In this document: piece by piece, positions 33,201 through 44,621 of the stretch | Numbering within the stretch: position 1 is the first letter of the stretch | How the letters are laid out: every line of letters starts with the position of its first letter | Assembly: GCA_932294295.1 (NCBI GenBank) | Contig: OW028582.1 | Location: forward strand, 36,187,204-36,251,203 | Origin: Alitta virens | Taxonomy: Eukaryota; Annelida; Polychaeta; Phyllodocida; Nereididae | Direction of reading: 5' to 3' | Length of the DNA stretch: 64,000 nt | Notes under the pieces: generated by a model | Databases searched by the model: none | What the model saw: only the letters and a program-made list of their open reading frames with translations | What the model was told of the DNA's origin: nothing | Position numbers and translations under genes: made by a program

Positions 33201-35436
33201 ATTGAGTGAATGCAGTGCTTTAAATAAATTTGCAAAAACAGGTGCTTTTATTTTATTTTAGTTATCAAGAAATTCTAGCGGCGACAGGAGGGAGGGGGGA
33301 TAAAGGCAGATAAGGTATTATTTGGCGGCCGACCGAACGTAGTGTGTGGCTGCTCCAGGAGCTAGGACGAACATTCGTGTCAGAGCCGAATAGACTCATT
33401 TCTTAGACCGAATGGACCAGAACCGGGTCCGTTCGGTCTCAATGCTATAGAGAGCCGAACCGACTTCTTTCGTAGGCCGAATCGACTCAGTTAAACGAGT
33501 CCTTTCGGCCGGGCCACACTGGCCGAAAGGCCGAATCGACTAGCATTCAAAGACTCTACCCATGGAGCAATTGCAAAACCGTACTCCAAGCTTCATTCTA
33601 TTATCATTTTGTCTATTGCATTTCTAACAGCTGGATATAATTATATGCGTTGACTTTAGAAAAATACTACAGGCACAACAATAAATTACAAAAAAAATAT
33701 CAGTAAATAAGACTAAGGCACATTATGACTAATTACCTGTTGAACGTTTGAATAAAACGCTTTCTTGAATAATCCATTTCCACTGCTACCACAAGTGCAC
33801 AAGATAACCTGTGCTTTGCCAAGTTCAGCATGGTAAGCTTTTCCGAGCAACTTCTTATACTTCAAGATGTCCTGCATAGTCACACTTCGAGGATTTTCTT
33901 TGAATGTCTTGTTGTACTTTGCAATCTTCTCTGCAAATGGCCGTCCTGGCAAACGAATGAGTTCGTGCAAGGCAACATCCTTGTGGTCTTTCAATATTCG
34001 TCATCAACTGGTCTGCACGTTGGGAAATTTGGCAGAGGGTAGTAATTATTGACAAGTTGTTCACTGAAGATACGCACCACTTCGACATTTAGCAACTTCA
34101 GCTTGGCTGCAAAGGAGTATTGATAAGGGGTGAATACATCAACATGGCCTGTTGATTACACAGATATTAGGTTTCAGGAGGAAAGCAATGGATATCAGGA
34201 AACCTTAGATAACAAGGTACACATATTAGACAATCTTTCCAAAAGCATTTAAGCACATTCTGATTCACTGTATGTTTTAAAACAGCTGGGTCATCATTAT
34301 ATTAGAATTGGATCAATAAACAATGGAACAGAACATATAAATATTTATACCTGTGACAACATTGACCGATTTGTTTGATGGTCCGCAGTATAAGACTTGC
34401 TTTCCTGACAAATTATTTTGAGCAAACAAATATGCAAGCTGGGCACCAGTGACACTTTTACCAGTACCTGAAACACATATATTATGATGATGCATCAGAC
34501 TTTATGATTATCTTGCATGGTACCCACACTCCTGCAGCCATTAAAGATATGACAAGACCAGCTTCTATCATTGTGTTGCACAGTGGTGTTACATCTGGTT
34601 TAACAAACTTTAGTGGCAAATTGATAATATTATGGTTGCATATAAACCCTGTTCTTAATTGCAATAATTTGATGTCTCACAACAGAAGATTGTCTGAAAC
34701 ATTTTTCCATTAATATTGGTATGAACTCCATGGTAATTAATGACCTGGTGTCAGTTGGAAATAGGCATTGTCATCCTAACATCAAGCTAACATGTAGAAG
34801 GGGCATTAAACTTAGTCAATTAGATTATCTATAATAGCAAATATATACAGGTAGAATCGGTTGGTAAGTCCCATTCTGAATTTTTCTCTGAATATTTTGA
34901 TACAAATTCCTCACCTGGAGGACCCAGATGAGAACAAACTTGTTTTTCTCATCCAAAGCAGCTTTGAGGGCAATCTGTTGTTCCTCGTTGGGAGGATGCA
35001 GCACTTCTGTATTGATGTTCATATTTACCGATGTTGAAATTTCTGAAGTAAATATTAAGAACTATAAGGCAGACAAGATGAGGAATGCTAAAAGAACCAA
35101 CACATAAATCGCAACCTATGGCATGTATCAACTCACAACTGATTTCTTAGACCTGGAAATTGAAGTCCAGAGGATGTCATATCACCCTAGAACACCCACT
35201 AGCAAAGGCAGTCCCTTGGCCAATTGGAGTCACATGACGTCCTCTGAAGTTCACTCTCCAAGTTTATGAAATCTGTTGTAACAACAGTGGGCAAGAAAAA
35301 CCAATAAGCCTCTGAGGCAGAATGATTACGTGACAGATTATTACCTCTGTTTGGCCGTATTTTCCTTTGTGATATCAGCATTGGCAGACTATCTTCCGCA
35401 CAATCCAGAAGTCCCAGCACTGCTGATTCTGCTCGT
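30227..35436 (-). pseudogene. HELZ2-like: HELZ2-like: C-terminal helicase exons
   Basis: Exons: 35345-35436, 34915-35042, 34351-34467, 33737-34106, 32239-32447, 31905-32135, 31320-31473, 30961-31128, 30227-30384. Recognised pieces: HPPNEEQQIALKAAL (Q-motif region); GTGKSVTGAQLAYLFA (P-loop, split by an intron); VDECGMCTEPETLIPL (motif II, DECG); GDHKQLQP (motif III, out of frame); QYRM|HFMIQEFPSKKFYDG (motif IV); AILTPYRLQL; GSEWPLVILSTVRSLP (motif V). Motif VI reads NDATTRAK where the plus-strand paralog has NVAITRAK. One-base deletions in short homopolymer runs lie near 34927, 33996 and 32361. Phases agree at the other junctions. The stop is TGA at 30227-30229. Confidence 0.85.
32930..33545. 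repeat. Fold-back-like cluster of GAGTCGATTCGGCC motifs in an intron
   Basis: Within the intron between 32448 and 33736, TTCGGCC-type words recur at least six times in the left half on the plus strand (about 32939-33105). The reverse form GGCCGAAtcGACTC recurs at least seven times in the right half (about 33325-33540). The core is roughly GAGTCGATTCGGCC. The two halves face each other, giving a large imperfect inverted repeat about 600 bp long. No ORF. It may be a fold-back transposon or an inverted array of a binding site. Confidence 0.6.
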
Positions 35437-35715
35437 CTAATAAAAGGTAAAAGAAATTATATATTACTTCATATTGCTGAAACATAACCTTATTACAGCA
35501 TACTATCCTAGGACATTGCCAAATTTCACCTCAGTTTGTCATAATTCAATGTCATATTATGCTTTAAATATACTGCTTTCTCCTAAGCTCAAGGTAATCG
35601 TATCTTTATTATTTAGGACATCCAAATATTAATTGCTAACATTTCTTGTCTTGAATTAAGAGAAGGGTTAGGCTGTAATTGAGGTAGCCCCCTTTACATG
35701 ATTCTGTGTACTTAC

Positions 35716-38700
35716 ACATCCGGGATAGCCTTGTCCAGCCAGTGTATGGCACATGGTGGTGTATTTGAGATACTTCTGTCCAGCACATCACCAGGGAAGT
35801 CATAAGAGGACTGGTTCAACTTCAGATAGACAACAACATCCTCATGAATGATGAGAACATCAGTGATGTGGAAATGACCAACCCATGTCATTGACTTGCC
35901 ATCTCGGGTTTTGTAAGTGAACTTGACACACATGAACCCAAACCTTGTGACCTGCCAGTCTTGGCAATCATAAAGGAAATTCCTGTGTGGTAACTCCATC
36001 CATGCTGCTCCACCATCATCTTTTGCTACTGTTCCATAAAGCACGTCAATGAAGAAAAGGAGAAATCTCTTCTCACAGAATGATTGTGACATCTTCAGTC
36101 GGCCATGGACAACACCTTCACTGCATTGACTCCATTCAGCAGGAACATTGTACACATGAGCAGATTGGTTTCTGTTATTTTTGCTGATGGAGTATGCAGA
36201 TTCCATAGTAAGGAGAGCCAACCAGTGTTTCATGTAATCATATACACCTGCACCTTGACTTGGGTGATAATCTTCAGCAAAGCTTTTGATAGGATCTTGT
36301 GCATGCTCTAAGCAGATATGGAATGAGGGTGTCAGCTTTATCAATTGGATACATGGCTTGATGACCCCTTTGTTCACTTTTGTTGCCAGCTGAACTCGTA
36401 ACACATCACCTGGCTTGACATCCCTTCTGAAGGTGATTTCTTGTGGGGTCTTTGCTTGGACAGCACTTTCTGATGAGACATCAATAGCATAGTTAGTGCT
36501 TGTATCATCACTGACATTAGCTCTGATGGTTTCAAAAGTTTCTAGTGCTGATTCTTCATTTCTTTCTGCTATGGCATCAACTAAACTTTTCCAGAGGACA
36601 CCAGGAATTGCCACTGTGAACTGCTTCGAGTCCAAATTAGCACCTTCACCAGGGTGAGTGTGTGCATTGCCATAATCGTAAATTCTTTGCTCAAATGTCA
36701 TTGTTGCAATACTGTCTTCAATGGATGGATCTTCCTTTTAACTGAGTGAGGAAAATGGCACAGCTCTCAGTATGTGTGGCATGTTTTTGAAGGCTAAAAA
36801 CAGCACCTCAATTTCTCTTTCATTTGTATCTTTCACTACCACATGCACTTCATTTGGCCATTCCTTCAGATCACATGCTGATACAAGAAGTTTTGTTTCT
36901 CCTTTGAATTCATTGGCTTTCTTTTCTGCACCAGAGCAATGCAAGCATATTTGAGAAATTTCTTCTGCAGTATACCCAACATGTGTGTTTTTAATGTCAG
37001 CTTTCAGTAGTCTGTGAACTATAATATCTATATATCGCCTAACTGGAGATGTGAAGTGAGTATACGCTCGTGTTCCCAAGCTGTAATACAAATGGTCTTC
37101 ATTACCAGAGCAGTGGTAAACAGTTTTCTTCTGCATGGCATACCAAGATTTCAGAGCACAAAACTGTTCAGGAAAGTTCTGTACAGACTTAGCAATCTTG
37201 TCCAGAATCTGATATTCATTGTGATAAACCAGTAACTCCTTCCAGGTGTCTCGAAATATGTGCACAAAGCCATCATGGGCCCTGTTTACTTCCTCTTCTT
37301 GTAAGAGATTTGCAATGCGCTGCAGACAGAAAGAGTAAGCGACTTGATTCGAGTACTTCCTCTTCCATTCATCTAGCTCTTCTTGAGTGGGTGCAATTTG
37401 CTTCCGTAGTGGAACTTTGTCTCGGAATTTTGTGAGCAGATACTCAGCAACATGGCTATTTGTCTTTACCATCCATTCTTCAATCAGCATGTGTGCCTTT
37501 GGCGCCTCTTCATCTTCTATGCCCATAGATCCCCCATGTCCTTTGTGCTTCTCAGCAAATATTTGTGCGAAGCTGTAGAGTTTGCTGATATCTTGTCTCC
37601 AGTCATCTTGTATTGAAACATTGTCCAGTATCCCCTCCACTTCCTGGTAGTCAAATTTGCACTTGGATTTAATGACAGTAAGAAGTCTTCTAATGGACTG
37701 AATCTCACCATTTTGATTCATTTCATACAGCACTGACACCGCAAGTTTATCCTGATCTGGTAAAAGGCTACAATGCCTTGTTCCAAGTTGCTGAGGCAAC
37801 ATGTGTATTGGAGGTTTGTTGGCAGGATAAAAAGTGATTCCTCTTTTGTAAGCTTCTTTGTCGACATCTGAGTTTCATTCAACATAATATGACACATCTG
37901 CTATGTGAACACCAACAGTTAATGTGCCATCTGCATGTTCCTCAATATGGAGAGCATCATCGAGGTCTTGGGAATTTGTGTCATCAACTGTAAATATCCT
38001 TTTGTCCCTCAGGTCCTCTCTGTCTGGAAATTGCATGTCATCTAAATAGCTTGATGGAAATTGCGACTCACATTGTTTAGCTAACCCAGATGTTTCAGCA
38101 ATTCTCCTTGGCACATAGTGCAAATACTCAAGAATTTCTTGTCCTGATGCCTGTGGGTTGCCAACAGGCAATGTGCCAATGGCTATGCCTAGTGGAAGAT
38201 TCTTCGCTGTTGCCCACTTGAGATACATCACAACATACAAATCTTGTCGGTTCTGAAGTTTCAGATCTTTACGTCGAATGATATTCTCGTTCTTACTCAT
38301 GCTGTACATTGCAACATGCCCTTCATGGTTGCCTCCTTTCTTTCTTAAATTGTAAATCAGTGGCAGCTTGGTTGACAAAGGACACATCAGACCTGGGTTG
38401 GTTTCATGAATGCGACAAATTATTGTCCGATACTTCATATTCATATTCCTGTGAATCACATCCTTGACTTTGCCTTGCAAAGGTTTCAGAAAATCCCCTG
38501 TCAAAGGACTCTTTGTCAATCCCACCAAAACTTCATCGCCATCAAGTGCTTTTCTGCAGTGTCGTCTGTGGTTGATAATGACCATTTTATCCTTCATTTC
38601 TCCTTCCAATATTACAGCTGTTATATTTCTGATAGATGACACATCCATCTGGCATCTTTGGTATTGTTTGCTCTGCAGCATGGCCTCTAGATTTTCTGGT

Positions 38701-39382
38701 GCAGTCATATCAGTTTCTGGCTGAGGCTCCAATTCACCATCATCATCAGAGTCACTTGCATCACTATCATCATCAAACTGAGGCAGTTTACCATGATAAT
38801 CCGAACCTAAAGGTCTCCATTTGGTCTTTTTTCTTTTAATTCTTCTGTCCGTTAAAGGAAATGTGATACTTGCTACACCCTGTTTTTGATCACATTTGAT
38901 GTGCTTCAAGACCTGGACACCTGTGATGCACTCCAGGTTATTTTTTGGTATGAACTCTTCCGTGATGCCAGGATCATCTGGCAGCCATGGCACTAGTAAG
39001 TCTTCCCCTTTACCCTCTTCAAAGACTTTCAGAATTAATTCCATGTCATCTCTTGCAATTTTGACAGATTTTTCATATGAGATATCATCATCATCCACAT
39101 GGCCCATTTTTCTCTCTATGTGTTTGATGAACTGACCAGGATTTTGAACCATTAGTCCATTTCTTTCCTTTGCAAGCTTAAGGTATGTGTGCCACAGGTT
39201 CATTTTTGATCCACGTGTACGAAGGGCTTCTGCATCTCCAACTACAATGACACAGTACTTAGCTCGGCTGATGGCTGTGTTGACCAACTTCATGTCGGAC
39301 AGAAAGTCGAGCCCAGATGCAGAACCATGCTTTGAATTTGCCGTATGAACTGTGCTTATCACCACTATATCATACTGGTAAC
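35716..39382 (-). pseudogene. HELZ2-like: HELZ2-like: 3.7-kb exon with end of helicase 1 and RNB nuclease domain
   Basis: The exon starts after TTACTTCAG and ends at GTAAGT. It opens with YQYDIVVISTVHT (motif V) and VNTAISRAKYCVIVVGD (motif VI). After an acidic linker the RNB domain carries FTVDDTNSQDLDDALHI, with the four aspartates expected in the RNase II/R active site, then GVHIADVSYYV and, later, YTHFTSPVRRYIDIIVHR. Two in-frame stops break it: TGA (37875-37877), six codons after GVHIADVSYY, and TAA (36738-36740), 13 codons before a methionine. There is no frameshift in 3.67 kb. Frame and homology continue past both stops, so they are point changes in an otherwise conserved exon. A beta-barrel-like C-terminal region follows RNB. 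Confidence 0.88.
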
Positions 39383-39642
39383 CTGAAGTAAAATGAGAAA
39401 GAAAATAGTTATGATTCAACAATTGAGTAACTATACATGTAACACTTTCCATTGCTTATAATTCTAATTATTCTGAAATTTCAAAAAGAAAATTAATAAA
39501 TTGTGGCTCTATAAATCAGATTAATTTTCCCTCATCTTGCAATGGCAAATTATTTGATTTGAGAGAGCTATCTTGCTTTATATCACATAATTGTACTTCG
39601 GCAACAGTCATGGAAAGCTGTTAATTTGTTAAAATTATGTAC

Positions 39643-41680
39643 CTTGAAGGTTTTCCATTTGTAAAACAGTAACAGCCCCCATTCCAGTGATACGCAAATG
39701 CCTTCTTATGAGGTGAACCTGCAAATTTCACCAAAACTATTTATGTTGGATCTAAATGACTAGTATGTAGAAATAAAGATTGAAGACATAACCTCTTATT
39801 ACCTGATCAGGGTACATGGATGTCACGGCAATCTTTGACAAATCTTTATATCCCCACTCAGGTGGCCAGTCAGTTTTTAGCTTTGAAAGAACATGCTCAA
39901 CTTTTCCAACTTCTTCTTCGTTGTAGAAGGATGTTCCTGCACCTGGTTTTTCTTCACCTTGCACTACATGGAAACGGAGAGAAGCTCCTTTTGACTTGAT
40001 GCCACTCTTCCAGATGAGCTTTTCTTCATCCCCATAAATCTCTAGTGACAGAAACCTTAGTATGAGTTGGTCATTTCGGTAATTTTCATTCAAAGACATG
40101 GTGTGTCTTGGCTCTGACTTATTTCCCAGGGATTGCTGATCCATCTCATATATCTCAAATATCCTTTGTAAGAGAGATATTCTGAGCTGCTGGGCATCAG
40201 GACTGTAAACCTGAGGACTCATTTGCATCACCTTTCCTGCCAAAACAATGCAGGTGTCCACTGTTGCTAATGACAATGGTATGAGGAGTTCTGGCTCCAA
40301 GGTTTGTCCTGCTTCGTCAAGGAAGATGTGAGAGAAGATTCCCTTGACCTTTAATTTGACAAGTTCTAAGCTGGTGTGGACAGTTGTAATGACAATATTT
40401 GCATGCATGACATCTTTGAGAGATGGCATTTCAGGGTAGTAGGTACCAGATGGGCCTTCTCTTATCAGTATGTACTTCCTCACATTTACTGGTATAGTGC
40501 TCATGTGACGTTTCTTCGAGTACACTCTCAAAATTTGCATCTTTGTCATTTCACGTTTGTTCAAATCATCCAGCAGAAGAACAAACAAATCTGCAGCACT
40601 GAAATGTCAAAATATCTAATGATTACGGACTGCAAATTACCTTAAATCCTCCACAGATGAACTTTATCATCTTCAAACATCTGCCGGTCACTATCAACTA
40701 TGAAATATGATTTCAAGTAAATTTAAATAACTTAAGTCTACCTGTTGGAATAGGTACCGATGAGAATCTTGCTTTTTTTTTCAATAGCATCACTCTTCAT
40801 GAGCTGCAATGCTGTAGAACTCATTGTCATGGTCTTGCCTGTGCCAAAACACCATACAGGATGAGAATGGGGTCTCCCTTTTGATGATGTAAGATCTGAT
40901 TCAGGGCTTTCAACTGCTGGGTGTTCAATTTTTTCCTACAATACAGATCAATAACATTTATTTTGAAAGTTAATTTTTGGTCCAAGGGTGAAAGAAGCAA
41001 ATCATTACTTTACTAAACATACTTAAACACTAGAATACTATACATAAAATGACCAATAGAAAATATGTGAAATGTTTTACATGGAATACTTACGTTTTCA
41101 GGTCAAATTTCTGTAGCTCAGTAGACTGTGAAGATTTGGGAAAGAAGATGGCAAGGTTTGTGGATATTTCATCAATGGCAAAGTGCATGGCACAAAATGA
41201 AGATCGATTCAGTCTGAATTGAACCCATACATCGATCTGGATATCATCTTCTGTTTCAGCCATTTGCACAGCTTCCAAAAATCTCTCATCAACGAAGACA
41301 TAAAGATGGTCATTTCCCAAACCATTTATCCCATAGCCCATGTGTTTGGTCACTAAGGGCGCTTCATATGCTTCCTAAATGAAATGCATAACATCTTAAT
41401 TTAGAAATGGTTAATGATATTGATTTATTAATGGACAAATTAATGGATAATCTAATGAGGAATGAAGTAGCTTACTTCTGTGAATTGCCCATTGATTGTT
41501 CTTGGTCTCAGTAACACTTTGTCACAATTGCGTTGTATGAGGTAACCAGCACTACCCTCAGATGACAAGATTTTGTTGAGAGAAATCTTTGCAAATTTTT
41601 TTCCTCTTCGGGTTCGCACACTTGGCCCATTTGGTACCTCCGCATAATTTGGTATGTTGGCATTCAGTATTGAAGTCACC
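39643..41680 (-). pseudogene. HELZ2-like: HELZ2-like: first helicase exons
   Basis: Exons: 41476-41680, 41094-41374, 40742-40935, 39803-40598, 39643-39718. Landmarks: LNTQQLKALNQILHH (Q-motif), the P-loop with GTGKT out of frame, YSN|SAADLFVLLLDDL (motif Ia), IFLDEAGQTLEPELLIPL (motif II, DEAG), VLAGKVMQMSP (motif III), LNENYRNDQLIL (motif IV). At 40846-40849 the minus-strand run reads TTTT where five T are needed to join YGVF to GTGKT, so the frame shifts exactly at the ATP-binding loop. In motif III, K-V replaces the expected D-H of GD(H)xQ. Domain order and the DEAG box match the HELZ/HELZ2 helicase family. Confidence 0.85.
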
Positions 41681-41922
41681 CTGTTCCACAAACATACGTA
41701 AAAAAGTAATTCACATTTTTCTGCTATTTTTTCCACATCACATATCGACAGTGTTCACATAAATTTTCTGAATAATTTCAAGTGTTTCAGAACCAAAGAT
41801 CCACTAAAATCATGCTGCTGCCCGTTCCATCATTGGTAAGACAATACATCATTCATTTGTGACATTTCACACAATATATTTATAAGATTCTATCCTATGA
41901 TAAGAGTATACTCTCACTTACC

Positions 41923-43768
41923 TAGATATCATTTCTTGCTGACATTTCTCTTCCTCATAAAGAAGGCCATGCATTTTGGCGACATAGTTTTGCTGTGAAA
42001 GATCACCCAATACTTCATTTTGATTCAGTTGATTCAGTATTGCATATGTTCTTTCTAAGTTTGCCATGAAGTCACCATCGGGCTTAGCTGACAAATTGTT
42101 TTGGGTCATAGAAGCATTGCTGGAAAAGCAATGGCCTGATGCTGGATGATGTTTCTGTGTAGCGTTTTGGTAAACAGGTTGGTTTTGACTTGAGTTGTTC
42201 CCATTGCCATCTCTTATCTGACTGTTTTGAATCTTGAAACCTTTGATGCTAAATTTACCAGACTTCTCAGCATTCCAGATTTTAACCTCCTCTTCACTGT
42301 GTGCAAAATGGCAGGTTTCTCGATTGCCATATGCGCATGCTTTTTCAGGGAATCTCCAGCAGAGCTTGTAGGTATCGGGGCAATAGGATTGACGGTTTCT
42401 AATTTTAATCCAGAAATAAAATGAATCAAACTTTCGCTTCACGAATAAAATGTCTTCCAGGCAGCCAGGATGATCCACTACGTCCCATCTATCATTCTTT
42501 TCTGTCGCACATGATTCGCAGCCCAAGTTGAAGTAATGCGTGTCGACTAGTGGGAATCTGTGTTTTCTAGGTGATTTGGATGAACCCATGCCAAGTTCTG
42601 TAATGTAAAGGAGAAAATATTTAACCAAAACTAAACCTCTTGGGACTAAAGCCAGAACATTAACCAGTGTACCAAAGAGTCACTCTCTGGTGCGAGGGCA
42701 ACATTCTGCTCACACCAGGACCACTACACTACACTCTTCTCTCTTGGTACACTCACATCGGATGCCAATTGTAACAATTATCTTGCAGCGGGAATCGAAC
42801 TCCGGCTCCTGGGACTAAAAGCCAGAATGTTAACCATTGTACCAACAAGTCACTCTCTGGTGCGAGGGCAACATTCTGCTCACACCAGGACTACTACACT
42901 ACAATATCAAGTCAGACAAATTACCAAAAGCTAAGGATATTACAACGACAATATTGTGGCTCACATGCTAGCAGCATTCAATGCCTTAATGTGGGTCTCC
43001 TTGGACTTCCACAGATATTTCTTGATTTTAAAATTTGTATTGATGCATTATATCCCAATAAGTGTGTTTATACTCCACTTAAGACTATTTTCCTATTGTT
43101 CTGAGCGGGCAATAACCAACGAAAATGTTAGTTAACTCCCTCCTGAGTGCAAAATAAACTTGTTTGGTCGTAATGAAGGCACTAAAACAAAACAATCAAA
43201 CAAATTAGTAAATATGCCTAATCAAGTTATATCCCTCCTAGTCAGGAGTTAACTAATACTTTGTCTTCCTATAGATGGCAACAGGAAGCTTAATTGAAGC
43301 CCGCGCAGTATTTTTTCTACAAGACGAAACATCAGAGATGAGTTCATACTAACTTGGTTGCTGAGGATGACGTAAACCACCAGCAAAAGTTTGGTTTCTG
43401 TTCTTGGCCCTGAAAGTTACAATATCAAAAGGAGTGTACTTCTCAACATTCCAAATGTACATTTCTTCCTTGCTGTGAGCAAAGCAACACGTTTCTGGAT
43501 TTCTTCTGCATGGGGAGTTGGGCAAATTCCAGCACATTTGGTAAGGACCGCTGAACTCCCTGAAAGGTCGGTCTCTTATCTTGGTCCACCAGCTGGAAGA
43601 GTCTTCTTTTTGTCGAACGAGTAAGGTGGCTTTTGAGCAGCCAGGATGGTCCCGAGGCGTCTTCCACTTCACCCCATTCTGTGATGTACTTTTCACGGAG
43701 CAAAAGGTACAAGCTAAAGTGAAGTCATGGGTTTTCTCCAGTGGGAAGAAGCATTCTGGCGAAAATAC
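41923..43768 (-). pseudogene. HELZ2-like: HELZ2-like: CCCH zinc-finger exons
   Basis: Exon 43354-43768 encodes a C-x2-C...DHPGC segment and a CCCH finger, CWNLPNSPCRRNPETCCFAHS (C-x7-C-x6-C-x3-H). Exon 41923-42597 encodes a second, related module with CWRFPEKACAYGNRETCHFA(H) (C-x7-C-x7-C-x3-H) and then an Asn/Gln/Ser-rich linker. Both modules share DHPGC..., W.KIR.R and the finger, so they arose by internal duplication. CCCH fingers of this type bind RNA and occur at the N-terminus of HELZ-family proteins. Both exons are open and uninterrupted. Acceptors are ttttttcagag (43769) and ttacattacag (42598). Confidence 0.82.
42640..42910 (-). mobile_element. tRNA-derived SINE of a second family, partial tandem dimer
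   Basis: Read on the minus strand, 42905-42780 contains TGGTACAATGGTTAACATTC (A-box like), CTTTTAG (anticodon loop TTT, Lys-like) and GAGTTCGATTCC (B box). A 45-bp leader (GGTGTGAGCAGAATGTTGCC...) precedes it. The leader and A-box half recur at 42730-42640 without a B box. It lies in the intron between the two zinc-finger exons. Unrelated to the Gly-type SINE elsewhere in the window. Confidence 0.65.
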
Positions 43769-44362
43769 CTCTGAAAAAACCAGATGTTAATGATCTTACA
43801 GGTTAAAAGTCACAAATAAAAGGTCACAAAAGCTACAGCCACCTTTCACCCAAACAACGTATTAAATCAGCTTGTCATCAACCCTGTACCATCCACACTG
43901 GCTCAGCATTAGGCTGACCTGCATGCTATCTGAGCAATCAATGTTCATGAGTGAACTGCAATTTCATTTACATTTGTGTGATAACTAATGCGTCTACTAA
44001 TTATTGTTCATTGGTATGTACTTGGATAACTTGAAGCAAAGGTTTGACACAAACCTGAATCGCATTCTGTGTTATATGTTGGGCCTTTGTTCAGTAAAGA
44101 GCTGTAGGAGTTCCTGGACATTCCACTTTGCATGTGGTGTGGATGGGGTGCTCTACTAAAAAATGCAACACTAGATACTGTATATTGGCCAATACATTAT
44201 GCGTATATATATATATGCTACTTTGGTGAATGATGAATATTGTCAGGTTGATATTAACTACTTTCAACAGAAGCAAATTAAGTTTTCAAAGTGAATTCCT
44301 GTAATGAATGTATCTTAGAGCAATATCTGATATATTGTGTACTAAAAAAGTATAAGTATTAC

Positions 44363-44621
44363 TCGCCTTTGAGATCTGCGAAAAGAAGACCAAGTAAAGG
44401 GTACGATATCGGTTGGATCTTCCAGTTGAAGTTCTTCAGGTTCTTCAGGAACTACAGAGCTTGTGGTATCAGATGCAATACTGGTTGCATCAGCATCACT
44501 GGCAGTAGCAGCAGCAGCAGTAGCAGCATCATTTGGTGATGCAGCTGCAAGATCATCAGCATTTTCAGTGCTGATGGAGGTACAAGATGCTTTACTTTCA
44601 TCATCAGTTTGGTGCTCCTCT
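44363..44621 (-). CDS. Acidic Ala/Ser/Asp-rich exon, probably HELZ2-like N-terminal region
   Basis: The minus-strand frame after a TGA near 44621 reads HQTDDESKASCTSISTENAD, a poly-Ala stretch (AATAAAATASDADATS), then EEPEELQLEDPTDIVPFTWS and RRSQRR. It ends at CGA|GTAATA, a fair donor. Its phase fits the zinc-finger exon at 43768. The GCA/GCT run underlies a short trinucleotide repeat. The 5' border lacks a good polypyrimidine tract and is uncertain. It could belong to the HELZ2-like gene or be a 3' part of the gene at 45793-58549. Confidence 0.45.

Larger units (their letters stand above)
30227..44621 (-). pseudogene. HELZ2-like: HELZ2-like helicase/RNB gene, near-complete but disabled
   Basis: About 17 exons with GT-AG borders on the minus strand encode, in order, an acidic Ala/Ser-rich region, two CCCH fingers with CxxC partners, a UPF1-type helicase, an RNB exonuclease domain and a second UPF1-type helicase. 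This is the architecture of HELZ2-type proteins, which unwind and degrade RNA and act as nuclear-receptor co-activators and interferon-induced factors in vertebrates. Six lesions break it: 1-nt deletions near 40847 (first P-loop), 34927 (just before the second P-loop), 33996 and 32361 (motif III of helicase 2), plus in-frame TGA at 37875-37877 and TAA at 36738-36740. Motif VI of helicase 2 and motif III of helicase 1 are also altered. Splice sites remain good, so decay is recent, or part of it is consensus error. Its 3' end faces the plus-strand copy at 1595-2155. Confidence 0.85.

Noticed and set aside
37875..37877. Selenocysteine or readthrough at the TGA in RNB
   Set aside because: The same exon also carries a TAA, neighbouring exons have frameshifts, and RNB enzymes are not selenoproteins. 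Simple inactivation is more likely.
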